Notes under the pieces: model-generated
What the model was told of the DNA's origin: nothing
The model's input: only the letters and a program-made list of their open reading frames with translations
The model's database searches: none
In this document: one piece after another, positions 11,053 through 22,900 of the stretch
Layout: the number at the start of each line of letters is the position of its first letter
Numbering within the stretch: the first letter of the stretch is position 1
Position numbers and translations under genes: made by a program
Source: Chimonanthus salicifolius
Taxonomy: Eukaryota; Streptophyta; Magnoliopsida; Laurales; Calycanthaceae
Direction of reading: 5' to 3'
Assembly (NCBI GenBank): GCA_013350335.1
Contig: CM023539.1
Coordinates: 13,330,302-13,394,301, forward strand
DNA length: 64,000 nt

Positions 11053-11800
11053 TTGGTTGTTAATTTTGGGGATTCCAATCATATCACTTGTTTAACATCA
11101 TTTACAAGCACCAAAGTCCCTTCCATGGTGGCAAACAATTTTTTGCTACAAATGGTGAGAAACACCTATATGAAGAATTGGCTCTATCCTTTTTTCTACC
11201 CTATCAAAATAATTATTCCTCCATTCTTCCCAACATGGAAGCTACATGCCAATTTCATTAGTGTTGGTCAATTAGCTGTTTTTTTGCTGACCTTTGCAAA
11301 CCTCATAATAGTGGTTCAGTCAATTTTTGAGATATCTTTGGGACTGTACGTCGGAGTCTGTTTTACTCTTCGTTATCACCTTAACTTCAGTTGGGCATAC
11401 TGATGCTGATTGTGCAGATTGTCCCACTCCACTTGAATAGTGTATGTTTTTAGGCACTTCATCATTTCATAAAGAAGAAGAAAGCAATTGTGAAATTATC
11501 AGCTGAAGCATGTTATTCTTATGTCCTCCACTGTGAGAGAAATTTGGCTTCATTACATTCTTGAACAATTTGGTGTTTCCTCTCCAAATACCGCCCATCA
11601 TATGTACACACCACAAGTGCTATCCAAATAACCTTTAATTCAATCTTTCTTGAGCACAAGAAGCAAATCAAAGTGGATTGTCATTTGATACGAGATCATT
11701 TCACCAGTAGGAATATCAAGCTACCTCATGTATCCTTCAATTCCAGTTAGTGGGCATTCTAACCAATGCCATGCCAACGCCTTGCCATGATTTTATTTTT
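11053..11800 (+). mobile_element. Ty1/copia remnant with large internal deletion
   Basis: Two pol pieces are fused. 11053-11400 gives 'GDSNHITCLTSFTS' followed by 'LHANFISVGQLA', matching the protease active-site region (D-S/T-G-A-x-x-H) and GAG-pre-integrase segment of copia polyproteins, where 'LLSVSQL' is usual. From about 11400, other frames give 'TDADCADCP', 'SAEACYSY', 'LEQFGVSSP' and 'KVDCHLIRDHFTS...IKLPHV', the copia RNase H C-terminus. Integrase and RT, which should lie between, are absent. Stops and shifts are many; this is a fossil. Confidence 0.75.
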
Positions 11801-12050
11801 TTTGAGCAAATTGATGTCACATGATGCTCCACATCAATTAGAGGGAACATTGATGGAATCAGTTCATCTAATTCAAGTAGTCATGGGGACTGTAGGATCT
11901 AATTCAAAGTTACACCACTTTGTGTGCTCCTTCATTGTGCTTGGTACAATGTGCACATTTGTTAGGGATTTTACTTTCAATGCTAGAGATTGTGATTAGG
12001 ATCAAAGTGCTCGCAGTTAATTTCCTCGTGAGAATTTTAATGATGCATAT

Positions 12051-12392
12051 TGTTCGTACCTAGGTATCCATCCCAAAAGCCTAGCCTGTTAGGTGGAGTG
12101 AGCTAAGTCCTTTATAAATCCCTAAATCTCCTTCTAGACTTCCAATGTGGAACTCGTTCTCAGACAGTCCCAACAATCCCCCCTAGAACGAGGCTAACCA
12201 ATTCATCTGCCTAGAGGATCTCTTGAGTCCACATGAGGTAGCTTGAGACCTGGCTCTGATAGCACTTGTTAGGACCTTGAGTCTCCATCCCAAAAGACTA
12301 GCTTGTTAGGTGGAGTGACCCAAGTCCTTTATAAATCCCTAGATTTCCCTCTATACTTCCAATGTGGGACTCGTTCGTCTCCAGTCCCAACA
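12051..12392 (-). mobile_element. TRIM element A
   Basis: Terminal-repeat retrotransposon in miniature. Direct repeats 12051-12175 and 12267-12392 share 'ccatcccaaaag', 'ttaggtggagtg', 'cctttataaatccct', 'ttccaatgtgg' and end CAACA. The roughly 91-bp interior has, on the minus strand, 'tgctatcagagccaggt' next to the right LTR (tRNA-Met primer site, one mismatch in its first 12 bases) and a purine tract 'aggggggat' next to the left LTR. It encodes nothing. The flanks share 'atgca' but a clean target duplication is not evident. Confidence 0.8.
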
Positions 12393-12555
12393 CATGCAAT
12401 AGTGCTCTTGATATTATATTGATATTGTATATTTGACCAATCTACCAGAGGATCATTGAGTCTTCTCCTTTACTTGCATTCCATTTATCTGTACATTTGT
12501 AAGACTTCTTTATCTTTATCACAATTTACATAAATGCAATTTGCCAAATTTTTAG

Positions 12556-15500
12556 GTATGTGCGACTAATTGTTGTTGAAGCTCTACGTCTCTATCCTCA
12601 ACCCCCACTACTCATCAGACGCTCTCTCACGCCAGATGTGTTGCCAGGTATTCAATATCTTCATTGAAATCACTTGGATTTTTTTTAAGTGATAAATCGG
12701 CTTGACTCAATATGTTACGCTGAATGTGTTCATAGGAATCAAAATTGTAATGGCCCGTCCCGCTAGCACAATATTATCCGCTTTGGGCCTACACACAGAC
12801 CCGCACGGCTTTGCTTTGGCGAGTCAACCTACTATTGCTCCCAAAAGGCCTTGTGCTAGAAGGAGGAAGGCTACTACTTATATACCAGGGAATTTCCAAC
12901 GCCACTAGCAATGTGGGACTTTTTGGGGCAGGGTATTACAATCTACTCTCCTTAAAGCCAGAGCCGTCCCCGGCTCTGCACACACAACAACCAAGGCCAC
13001 ACCCTCAAGCAGAGAGTTGAACCATGCTCTGATACCATTTGTAACGACCCGTCCCGCTAGCACAATATTGTCTGCTTTGAACCTACACACGGACCCGCAC
13101 CGCTTTTCTTTGGCGAGCCAACCCACTGTTGGTCCCAAAAGGCCTTGTCTGGGTATCAGAGTACACAGCGACACAATATTGTCCTCTTTGGGCGCTCGGG
13201 TAGAGCCTCGCTCCATACCCAACAATCCTCAAGGTTTTGTTCCTAGTACATGGCTTATACACGCCCATTCTAAACTAGGAGGCCTTGTGCTAAGGAGAGA
13301 GGAGTACCCTCTTTATAACCCCCACACCCCCTTCCCTTATGGGCGATGTGGGACTTTTTTCCCACACCCCCCATGTGGGTGAGGGGTTACAAAAATCCTA
13401 TGGTGCAGTTGCTCCAAAGAAATCCTTGTGGTACCAAACAAATGCTGCCACGTAGGGCAGATTTAAGGGCATTCATGTCATTTTAAAAGATTTGAAATCT
13501 TCTAGATTTTTAAAGTTATATGAACACCCCACATTATGCTTATGTGGCAACATTAATTGATTCCACCAGGATTTGCATGAATTAAAACAGCAGTTATGCT
13601 TATCTTCTGATTTTGCAGTATCTATGAGTAAATCAATCCATGGACAGATAAAAAATCTTCTATGTTGACAGATATATGCCATTGAGTTTGTATCTAATTA
13701 TGTTACTACATATTTCTTTTATGGGTGAGGATGTGATATCATTCACTGTTTAAAAATGCATGATATGCTTTTATAAAACTACTTTGCTTTCATGTCACGG
13801 TTGAAAAAATAAAAGAATGGTTGCTTTGAATTGAGAAAATGGAAAAGGAGGCAATAGGAAAAACAATCAAGGCAAATTTTCAAATTACAGTAAAACATTA
13901 TGTTCAGAAAGCTATATTGTACCTCATTATCGATTAATTTCTATGTAATTTGGAAACTCTTAATAGGTTGATGCAAGAAAAAGAGAAGAGATGGGAACTA
14001 TTTTTCTTAGTGAGATTTTTTCATCATAAAATAGAGGAATCGATACATGCTCAGGTTGTCAGAGAGACAATTACAATTGGTTTCTTTCACAGAGAGAGTC
14101 AAGGTGAGCGTGGATGCAAGAATTTACTAAACATTACTTGATAAACTGAACCCTTGATTAAGAAGTAGACATTATATCACAAGGATAAATGTGAAGACGT
14201 TTCATTTGAAATGTTGGACACGTGAATTGTGCAATGGGTTGATTATTATTATTTCTTTTGCATGTGCTCTTGAGGTTAAAATGTTAAATAATGATTTCAG
14301 TGTATCTTAGCTCTTCCAAGTATTATTACTGCTGTTTCTATATTGGCATCAAGTTATTTCTTTTATACATGCTCTGGAGGTGACTAATGATTGCATTTCA
14401 TCTTAGCTCTCAGTTGTTAATGCTGTGAAATAATGTCAAACTTTGACTGTTAGTTCTGCATTGTATAATATTCATTTGAAATTTGTGCAACTGTGCATGT
14501 TGAACTCCCTCATGTAGGAGGATACAAAGGTTCCGATAATGGATATGCAATTCCTGCTGGGACTGACATCTTCATTTCTGTGAGTATTACTTGTTTTATG
14601 ATTACTCTCTCTCTCTCTTTGGGGGGAAGGGGGGTGGGGACAATGAAAATTGTAAGACCATTGTTTTATTCATTGGCAGAAAATAAGAAAAGAGAAATAA
14701 TAAGGAACATTTCAATGCTACCAACATGGAAAATTTTATAACAGATGCCAAAGCTTTCTAGAATTGAAGATCCAGTCATCCATTCTTTTGCCTTTCCTAA
14801 CTACTGGCACCAAACTTTTCTATAAGAGTCTGCTTTTGGGTAGAAGGCTAAACACAAGGTTCTTCCAACGTTAAAAACTACTGTAAAGGTTCTTGGTGAT
14901 AGTTATGAGGTTGACAAACGGATAGAGGAAATTACACAAAGAAAAAAAGAACCCCCTGATTTTGTAGTGTTAATATAATAATATAGAAGAATGTAACGAC
15001 TCGTCCCGCTAGCACAATATTGTCCGCGTTGGGACTATACACTGACCTGCACGGCTTTACTTTGGCGAATCAATCCACTGTTGATCCCAAAAGGCGTTTT
15101 GCTAGAAAGAGGAAGGCTACTACTTATATACCAGAGAATTTCCAATGCCATTAGAAATGTGGGACTTTTTAGGACAGGGTATTACAATCTACCTCCCTTA
15201 AAGCCAGAGCCGTCCCCAGATCTGCACACACAACAATCAAGCTCACACCCTCAGACAGAGAGTTGAACCATGCTCTGATACCATTTGTAACGACTCGTCC
15301 CACTAGTACAATATTGTCCGCTTTGGGCGTACACATGGACCCGCACGGCTTTGATTTGGAAAGCCAATCCACTGTTGCTCCCACAAGGCCGAAGCAATAG
15401 TGGATTGGCTCGCCAAAGCAAGCCGTGCGGGTTCGTGTATAGGCCCAAAGCAGACAATATTGTGCTAGCGGGACGGGTCGTTACAACAACTCCGACTACA

Positions 15501-16213
15501 ATCCTATGAATCCTTTTCTTCAAATGCAGAAAACGCCTTGAACAGAACCCTCTACACCAATTTTGGAATTTTGAGGCCTTAATTGTGTATTTTCTTATTG
15601 TAATCCTATTCAGGTGTTTGTTGGATGTTTCTAGATTTATGAATGTGTTCATATTCCCTAAAGTGGAATTATCATATTATGCTCATAATAAATGAAAGTG
15701 GGATGTTTCAAGTCATGCAGAAATGTAGATCATATTATATAATTGGTCTATTTCCAGGTGTACAATCTTCACAGATCTCCATATTTCTGGGATCGGCCTC
15801 ATGAATTTGAACCAGAGAGGTTTTTAGTTCCAAAACAAAGCGAAGGAATCCTAGGATGGAGTGGTTTCGATCCATCCCGAAGTCCTGGAGCAATGTATCC
15901 AAATGAGGTGATCCTCTATTGTTTGTTGTCAACCACTTACACACTTTCTTTTGCACTGCTTTTAATGATTTAACACTTCTTTTTCCAGATAATTTCAGAT
16001 TTTGCTTTTCTACCATTTGGTGGGGGGCCACGTAAGTGTGTGGGAGACCAATTTGCACTAATGGAATCAACTGTAGTTTTAGCAATGCTATTACAGAAGT
16101 TTGACGTGAAGTTGAAAGGATCACCAGATTCAGTAGAACTTGTTACTGGTGCTACAATCCATACAAAAAATGGTCTATGGTGCAGACTAACAAAGAGATC
16201 TTCATTGAGCTAA
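12556..16213 (+). CDS. Cytochrome P450, CYP97B-type, last four exons
   Basis: Partial P450. CYP97 enzymes hydroxylate carotenoid rings in plastids (CYP97A and CYP97C in lutein synthesis; the role of CYP97B is less settled). Exons with GT/AG borders and matching phases: 12556-12647, 14518-14579, 15758-15907, 15989-16213 (TAA). They read open through '[17 protein letters not shown]' (ExxR helix), '[10 protein letters not shown]', '[20 protein letters not shown]' (PERF region) and the haem loop '[15 protein letters not shown]' with its Cys ligand. The C-terminus '[18 protein letters not shown]' closely resembles CYP97B3 as I recall it. The first two thirds of the protein, including the oxygen-binding I helix, are not found back to 10448; those exons are lost or lie left of the window beyond element 1. 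Introns hold TRIM elements B and C. Confidence 0.88.
12746..13392 (-). mobile_element. TRIM element B with chimeric right end
   Basis: The left LTR 12746-12940 starts TGTAATGGCCCG and ends GGGTATTACA. The interior 12941-13039 includes a minus-strand tRNA-Met primer site (complement of GCTCTGATACCA at 13026-13037). The right LTR starts at 13040 TGTAACGACCCG and matches the left for about 100 bp, to 'aaaaggccttgt' near 13147. It then switches to a related but different LTR containing another 'acaatattgtcc' box (13173-13184), 'atgtgggactttttt' and a terminal 'gggttaca' near 13392. It lies in the intron after P450 exon 12556-12647. Confidence 0.75.
13393..14517. other. P450 intron sequence, nothing recognised
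   Basis: AT-rich intron between the TRIM insertion and exon 14518-14579. The small frame at 13950-14141 has no recognisable domain. Confidence 0.5.
14992..15485 (-). mobile_element. TRIM element C with inverted LTR end (palindrome)
   Basis: Same family as B. The left LTR is 14992-15186, the interior 15187-15285 with a primer site complement at 15272-15283, and the right LTR begins at 15286. After about 105 bp (to 15390) the right LTR stops and sequence 15391-15485 is the reverse complement of the first part of an LTR, ending GGTCGTTACA. So 15286-15485 is a head-to-head inverted repeat of about 95-bp arms with a very short centre. It lies in the intron before exon 15758-15907. Confidence 0.8.
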
Positions 16214-16478
16214 AGATTGGATTGCTTCTCCTTAATTGAAGCCCGAAAGTTGAGGACAATGAATGCTGACACTGCCTGCTTGTTTTTTTCTATAGAACCA
16301 ATTTGCAGGTGCCAGCATTGCGGTAAAATGGTAAATGGGATTATGATTAAATGACTACAGCATATCACCAGAGTTATTATTGAATGATTTGGTAAAGGGG
16401 CCTTTAAAGTTTAAATGAAAGATATAAAAAAGGTATTTCGCAACTTTGTAATTATTGTTTTGAGTATTAGTCTATAGT

Positions 16479-16872
16479 TGTTAGAAAATCATCACTTGAT
16501 AACATTCATGACATAGAACTCACTCTTAAAAATTAGTTGTTGAGAGAAAGGTACTTCAAGTGTTATATATTCATTGGTTTCATAAATAAACTAATGTGAG
16601 ACTTTTTGTCAATTCACACCCGCTCTCATTTACAGCTGCGTTGCTACACATGAAAACTTCACACACGTGCAGCTGCGCCCTTTGGCTACACGTGAAAACT
16701 TCAAACCCGCCCTCATGTGGAACATGTTCTGATATCATATTAGAAAATCATGACTTGATAACATTTTTGAAGTAGAACTCACTCTAAAAAATTAGTCATT
16801 AAGAAAATGGTGTTTCAACTGTTATATAGGGTCATTGTTTTCACAAATTAACCGATGTAAGACTTTTTGTCA
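16479..16872 (-). mobile_element. TRIM element D
   Basis: Direct repeats 16479-16611 and 16738-16872 share 'ttagaaaatcat', 'gaactcactct', 'tgttatata' and the end 'gactttttgtca'. The minus-strand sequence at 16726-16737, TGATATCAGAAC, is a two-mismatch initiator tRNA-Met primer site directly abutting the right LTR. The interior is non-coding. A relative lies at about 40160-40435. No target duplication is visible. Confidence 0.7.
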
Positions 16873-17274
16873 TGACAGAATAGTCACCTTAGTTAAACTT
16901 GTACTTCGAAATATGCAGTGTTGGATGAAATCTATGTGCATTTCCGTCTAACATAAAATGGTTGAAGTCTAACTATGCTTTTCATTTACTTTTGTAACTG
17001 AGGCATGAAGTTTCGAGGGGAAATGATGATTCAGTGTTGGGTAGCTAAGAGTCCATGTAGTCTCCTGGTACGAACCTAGAGAGAAAAAAAAACACATTAA
17101 TGGAAGTGATTTTCATTTCAATTAAGCTTATAAATAGAATTAGCATATAAGTTAAATGGAAGTTACAAATATAAAAATAAATCTCAAGATCTCTCTAAAA
17201 TGTTTTATTGATTAGAATCCTATCACCCTACTTCGTAAGTTCGAACTCTCCCTCAATCACTCACTTGTTAACTG

Positions 17275-17417
17275 TATGATCTTTTACTGCGGTCTGTGTG
17301 GGCTGCACTGTTGAATTGATCATCTATGAAATTAAGAAGGTTAAACATAAGAATGCGCTAAAATCTGAAACACCAATGGTAGGGCCCACAGGTGAATGGG
17401 ATCCAGTAAAGATCATA
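17275..17417. mobile_element. Candidate 143-bp MITE
   Basis: The left end TATGATCTTTTACTG and the complement of the right end TATGATCTTTACTG form a 14-15-bp inverted repeat with one indel, extended by weaker matches ('ctgtgtgggc' against 'ctgtgggccc'). No target duplication was found, so the class is open. Confidence 0.35.
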
Positions 17418-17983
17418 TCTACTAATTTACGAAGGAAATGATTGATCAAGGGTTCAGCTAAAAGAAGATCGACAAACGTGTACTCCAAAACTGATTCAGA
17501 TTGGATATGTGATCGTTTCCCTACTAGTGTTCCTTACGGTTGTTTGCAAATTTCCGGAATTACCTCTTCAACAAGTGTTCTTTTGAGACAATCCATGTTG
17601 TTCGGCACATGTTATAAACTCTGACATCGTTTTGAGCTATAAAAATCTAATATTTATTTTTTTGCGTAAAAGATCTTATTTTTATTAAAAAAAAAATGAA
17701 ATGATTTCTTTTTAAGCGATGATTTTTTTCTCTTATTCTTGTTAAATTTTTTTTATCTCCACTCACAGGAAATTGATTCTTTGAAAGAAGAGAAAATATC
17801 TCATGTTGGTTTGGTAGCATAGTAGTGATGATAATTGAGATTCCGACTTCATGAGCTGCTGTTCGGCTTTTGCGAGCCAAGAACATTGACTCCATCTTTG
17901 TAAAATACATAGAATGAATTTTCTTTCATTGACAAGACGAGGGGAGCTTCATGACACAAGTCAAGGAGGGAGACAAAAAGGAG

Positions 17984-18125
17984 TAGCGAAAGTAGTAGAG
18001 CAGCGAGCGGTATATACATTTTCTTGCCAAAGAGACTTTGTTGTATGGAAAAAGAGAAAACACTCAGCGAAAGCAATAGAGTAGCAAGCAGTATATGCAT
18101 TCTCTTGGCAAAGAGTCTGGTGTGA
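17984..18125. repeat. 80-bp direct duplication next to LINE 5' end
   Basis: The segment from 17984 ('agcgaaagtagtagagcagc' onward through 'ttcttgccaaagag') recurs from 18064 with scattered changes. The second copy runs straight into LINE coding sequence. Confidence 0.6.
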
Positions 18126-19967
18126 CCCCATCAAGAATTCAGTCCTGGATTGATGATTGGGGATGCCTTGGCAAAGTATCTGTGAGCAGAATTGACTCCC
18201 AACTTGTCCTTCTTTCCTTTGAGGTGGTTGAAGAAGTAGCCAGATTACTCCATGAGCTACCTATCTTTCATGATGCTCCTTTTTCCAACCTTGCTTTTGG
18301 CCTGAAGATTGGGACACAAAGAGCTGTTGGGTTCGAATCACAGGCATTCCCCTCCGTGCTTGGTTTCCGGAAGCCATTCAGGCTATTGGGGAGTTTCTCG
18401 GTACAGTTATTGAAGTTGACCCATGCACTCTGGCTGGCAGTGATTTCCGGTGTGCAAGGTACCGAGTCTCTTGGTCACCGACAATCGAACAGATCAAAAG
18501 GATCCCTCTCAAAGTGGGAGATTGCTGGATGGAGCTGGGAGTAGAGATTGAAGGTGGATCGCCCTATCTTGAACCTCCTTTGAGTGCTCCGACGACCTCT
18601 GTTGTCGTTCCCGCTGCTCCACTACTTCGGGCGACAAATCTGAGTGCTACTGATGGTCAAAGTTTCTCCATGCCTCTCGCCACGTGAAGAATCCTGGCCG
18701 CCAATCCTCTGTGCAGTTACCGTCCTCTGGGCCAATCACTGTTCAGCAGGTTTTCCAGCCATCTTCTCATCTCAAGCACGCCTCCCCACTTAATTCTCCA
18801 CTGAATCATGCTTCCTTTCACCTACTTTCTGACTTGCCCTTGCATCAGCTAAACCCTCAACCAACCTCCTGCTCAAAGCGTGCTCCTGCTGCAACCAACT
18901 CTGCTGGCCCACCTGTACAAGGTATTAGTGGAGAACCCATTATAACTGATAACCCTAATCCCTATTACCCCTCTTCTAGCCAAACTTCTCCCCCTTTTTG
19001 TGCCCGTGGGAGTGGGCCGGGTCCCTTTTCTAGACCTGGGCCTGTTTTAGCTTTTTTGGGCTCGAGCAATCAAGATCAGCCCTTGGCCCAAAACACCATG
19101 TGCCAGACCCAGCCTCTGACCTCTTTCTCTTCAACCCATGTCCATCCTATCTATTCCCTGTCCCAGTCCCAGTCCCAACCCTCTTACCCCAATGGATCTT
19201 GCCCAACCCTTATTGACCCAGCCTGTAAACCTGTTTTTTCTTCCACCACAAACCCAGTTGTTTCGTTGCAGGACTCTCCCTTAATCCATCTCATCCAACC
19301 TTCCTCCAATCTTGATCCACCTCCGTCCCCTCTGAGGCCAGCTTCTCCTTCTTCGCAGACCCTCCAGCTTTCGCCAACCTTGAGAAAGTCACGACATCAA
19401 TCGCTGGGACCTGCTGCTGTTTCACCTGTTTCAGACGGACTCTCTTTGACTGTCAGAGCGCTGCTGCTGCCCGAGATAGTCCCTTTGGAGACTCATATTT
19501 TGGGCTTTAAGGAGATGGATCAACTTGATCCTCCCGGCAATTCTTGTCCCGATGAGGTTCATTCTCCCTCCCTAGCTCAGCTATCCACTTTGAATGACCA
19601 TCAAAAGCAATATGAGACCAGTTTGAAAAGAATTTTAGAAGAGAATATCCAGCAGTGCAATGTAAGAATCCCTACTGCCTTGGGAGACCAGCGGGATCAA
19701 CTTTCACCTGATTGGATCAACGATCGAATGCTTTTGGTTGGCAGGACTCTTGGTCTCATCTTGGATGGGCAGGAAGATAAATTTCTTTCATTCCTTGCCG
19801 CTTTCAAGAATCATCCCCCCTCAAGCTCCAGTAAAAAAGATAAGACTGCTAGAGAACTTCACCGTCTAAGTTCCTCTGTCAACTACAATCGTAGGAAAAA
19901 GGTTTCACTGGGTGATGTGTCAGCTGAAGCCACCACCAACCGGGTTAGCCTCTCGGTTTCCCCATGA
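18095..19967 (+). pseudogene. LINE ORF1, RNA-binding (DUF4283-type)
   Basis: ORF1 proteins coat LINE RNA. Frame 2 gives 'LGKVSVSRIDSQLVLLSFE' to about 18300. A frameshift moves to frame 1, giving 'CWVRITGIPLRAWFPEAIQ' and 'CARYRVSW', the second half of DUF4283 (the W-V/I-R-x-x-G-I-P-L phrase is characteristic). A second shift near 18684 leads into the long third frame, a 427-codon Pro/Ser/Gln-rich tail lacking a clear zinc knuckle. Its stop TGA (19965-19967) overlaps the ORF2 start. Confidence 0.75.
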
Positions 19968-22900
19968 AGATCATTTCTTGGAATGTTAGGGGTCTTGGAG
20001 ATCCAAGGAAGTGAGCTACGCTGAAAAACTTCATCATGTCAATTTAACCAACCATTTTTTGTCTTCAAGAGTCTAAATTGGAAGAACCGTCAGATTCAAT
20101 CATCCGGTCTTGTGGCTGTGGCAGCCATTTTCAGTGGGCTGCAAAACCTTCTGTTGGGGCTTCTGGAGGCATTATCATTTGTTGGGATTCTAGTATCTTC
20201 ACCATGCTGGACTCTTTCGTTGGTGAGTTCTCTCTTTCAGTTTTATTTCAAGATCATGTCTCCGGATTGACTTGGACTTTAACCTGTGTCTATGGACCTT
20301 GTGATGATCCTAGAAAGATTGGGTTTCTTAACGAGATTGATTCTCTCAATGGTCGGTGGAGCAATCGTTAGTGTATTTGTGGGGATTTCAATCTCATCAG
20401 ATTTCCCCATGAGAAAACTGGGGTGACCAGGCTCACACCCATTATGAGCCGATTCTCTAATTGCATCTCCTCCCTTGACCTAGTGGACTTACCAATTTCT
20501 GGTGCGGAATTTACCTGGTCCAATAGGCAAGAAAGGCCTATTCTCTCTCGGATTGATATGTTCTTGGTTTCGACTGAGTGGATGGATTTGTTCCCGGACT
20601 CGCACCTCTCTGCCTGCCCTCGTCCCTTCTCTGATCATTGGCCTTTGATTCTCGACACCTTTGATGAGTCTTGGGGACCTTCTCCCTTCAAGTTTGACCT
20701 TTGTTGGACTAAGGAAATCGGGTTCAAGGATCTCATTGCAAATTGGTGGAACGAATTCACTCCCTCCGGCAACAGATCCTTCATCCTTCATCGCAAATTG
20801 AAATTATTGAAGTCCAAGCTGAAGAGTTGGAGTGTATCTACCTATGGGTCCTTTTCGGAATCTCTTTCGTCTCTTCTTAATGGCATTGAGTTTATTGATC
20901 TTAGCGAGCAAGATGGGTCCATTTCTGAGGATGACTTGATTCTTCGTCACAACCTTCAGGATCAGTATCGCTCTAAGTGCATTCAGGATGAGATCAAGTG
21001 GCGACAGAGGTCAAGAGAAAAGTGGATCAAGGAAGGGGACAAAAATACCAAGTTCTTCCATGCCATGGCTTCTGCTCACAGAAGAATTAATAGAACCAGA
21101 TCCCTTTCAGTTGATGGTTCGAACGTGACGGATAAGGAGGAGATCATTGCCACCATTCTCAATCACTTCAATCAGTTGTATTCTGCCAATCCGGTTGACA
21201 GATTGCCGATCTCTGGGCTTCCTTTTAAGTCCATCTCTCCTTCAGAGGCGTGCTCTTTAGAGCGTCCTTTCTCTGTGGATGAAATTCGGAAGGCTGTGTG
21301 GGACTTGGGTGAGGATAAGGCCCCTAGGCCTGACGGTTTTCCCATTGCTTTCTTTAAGATCTTTTGGGACATCGTGAAATTTGACCTCATTGTTTTCATT
21401 GAGGAATTCCACCAAAGAGGACAAATTCCAAAGGAAATTGGGGCAACTTTTCTTGTTTTGGTGCCTAAGAAAGACGGTTCTTCTGCTCTTTCGGACTTCC
21501 GGCCAATCAGTCTTCTTGGTAGCCCGTACAAGATTTTGTCCAAGATTATTGCCAACAGATTAAAGCACTTCCTTCACAAGATTATTTCTCCCTACCAGTC
21601 TGCTGTTATTGAGGGCCGGCAAATTATGCACGCGGTCATTACTGTGCATGAGTGTATTGACTCCCAGCACAAGTCTCGACAGAAAGGAATTATTTGTAAA
21701 CTTGACTTGGAAAAAGCGTATGATATGGTGGACTGGCACTTCCTTCATTTTGTTCTTTCAAGCATGGGCTTCAGTCGAAGATGGTGTTTATAGATTCATG
21801 AGTGCATGTCCTCCGCCCACTTCTCTATCCTCATCAACTGATCTCCTAAAGGTTTTTTCAAGATCTCGCGGGGAATTCGTCAGGGTGACCCTCTCTCTCC
21901 TGCCCTTTTCATCATGGTTGCCGAGACTCTTGGCCTTCTGCTTTCCAAAGTGGCTAACTTCTCCCTGATTCATGGCTTCAGAACTGGTTCTTCTTTGCTT
22001 CAGATTAACCACTTACAGTTTGTGGATGATACTATTATTTTTTGTGAAGCTAATGTGGAGTCCGCTATGAACCTCCGCTCTCTGCTCAGATGGTTTGAAT
22101 TGTCATCCTCCCTCCCCATCAACTATCAAAAAAGTGAAACCTATGGAATCAATTTGACTGATAATGAGCTCGGTTCTCTTTCAGCGATTTTGGGTTGTGT
22201 TTCATCTGCTCTTCCCTCCACTTATCTGGGGCTTCCTCTTTGCATTGGGTCTCCGAGCTTGTACCAGTGGGAGTCCATCATTCATAAGTTCAGTAAGCGT
22301 CTTGCATCGTTGAAAGGAAAATGTTTGTCTTTTTGTGGCAGGGTCACTCTCCTCAAGGCAGTTCTTGCAGCTCTCCCTATCTATTCCTATCCGCCTTTAG
22401 ATGTCCAAGTAAAGTTATCAAGTCGTTAGAGAAAATCATGAGGAACTTCCTTTGGAGTGATCAAGAGGATAGAAGAAAATACCATTTAGTGAAGTGGGAG
22501 CAAGTCTGTCTTCCAGTTAGTGCGGGGGGTCTTGGAGTGCGGCCTATTAAGGAGGTTAATGTCACTTTGCTATCTAAGTGGCTTTGGTGGCTTGGGACTG
22601 AGGGTGATTTTCCTTGGAAGAACATCCTTATCCAAAAATATGGTGTGGGTAATCTGGGTTGGGACGTTCATCCTTCCCCTCGCAGTGCTTCTGGTATGTG
22701 GAGAGCTATTGCTAGCTGTGTTGACAAATTTAAAGACAGAATCATATTTAAGGTGGGGCGTGGCAATAGGGTTAAGTTTTGGACTGATCCTTGGTGTAAC
22801 AACACTACTTTGGCTGTTCAGTTTCCATCGATTTATCGTCTCTCCCATTTGTTGACAAGGACTGTGTCTGATTTCTACTCCATCCACAATGGCCAGACCG

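Noticed and set aside
12741..13400. Small frames around the TRIM LTRs taken as genes
   Set aside because: The same peptides recur at 15081-15384 because the TRIM family is repeated, and primer-site and LTR structure explain the sequence fully.
13950..14141. 63-codon plus frame in the P450 intron
   Set aside because: Composition is AT-driven, no domain, and it lies between well-supported exons without suitable splice context.
21172..21555. 127-codon minus-strand frame, and others opposite LINE ORF2
   Set aside because: Antisense shadow of the reverse transcriptase, which has full motif support on the plus strand.
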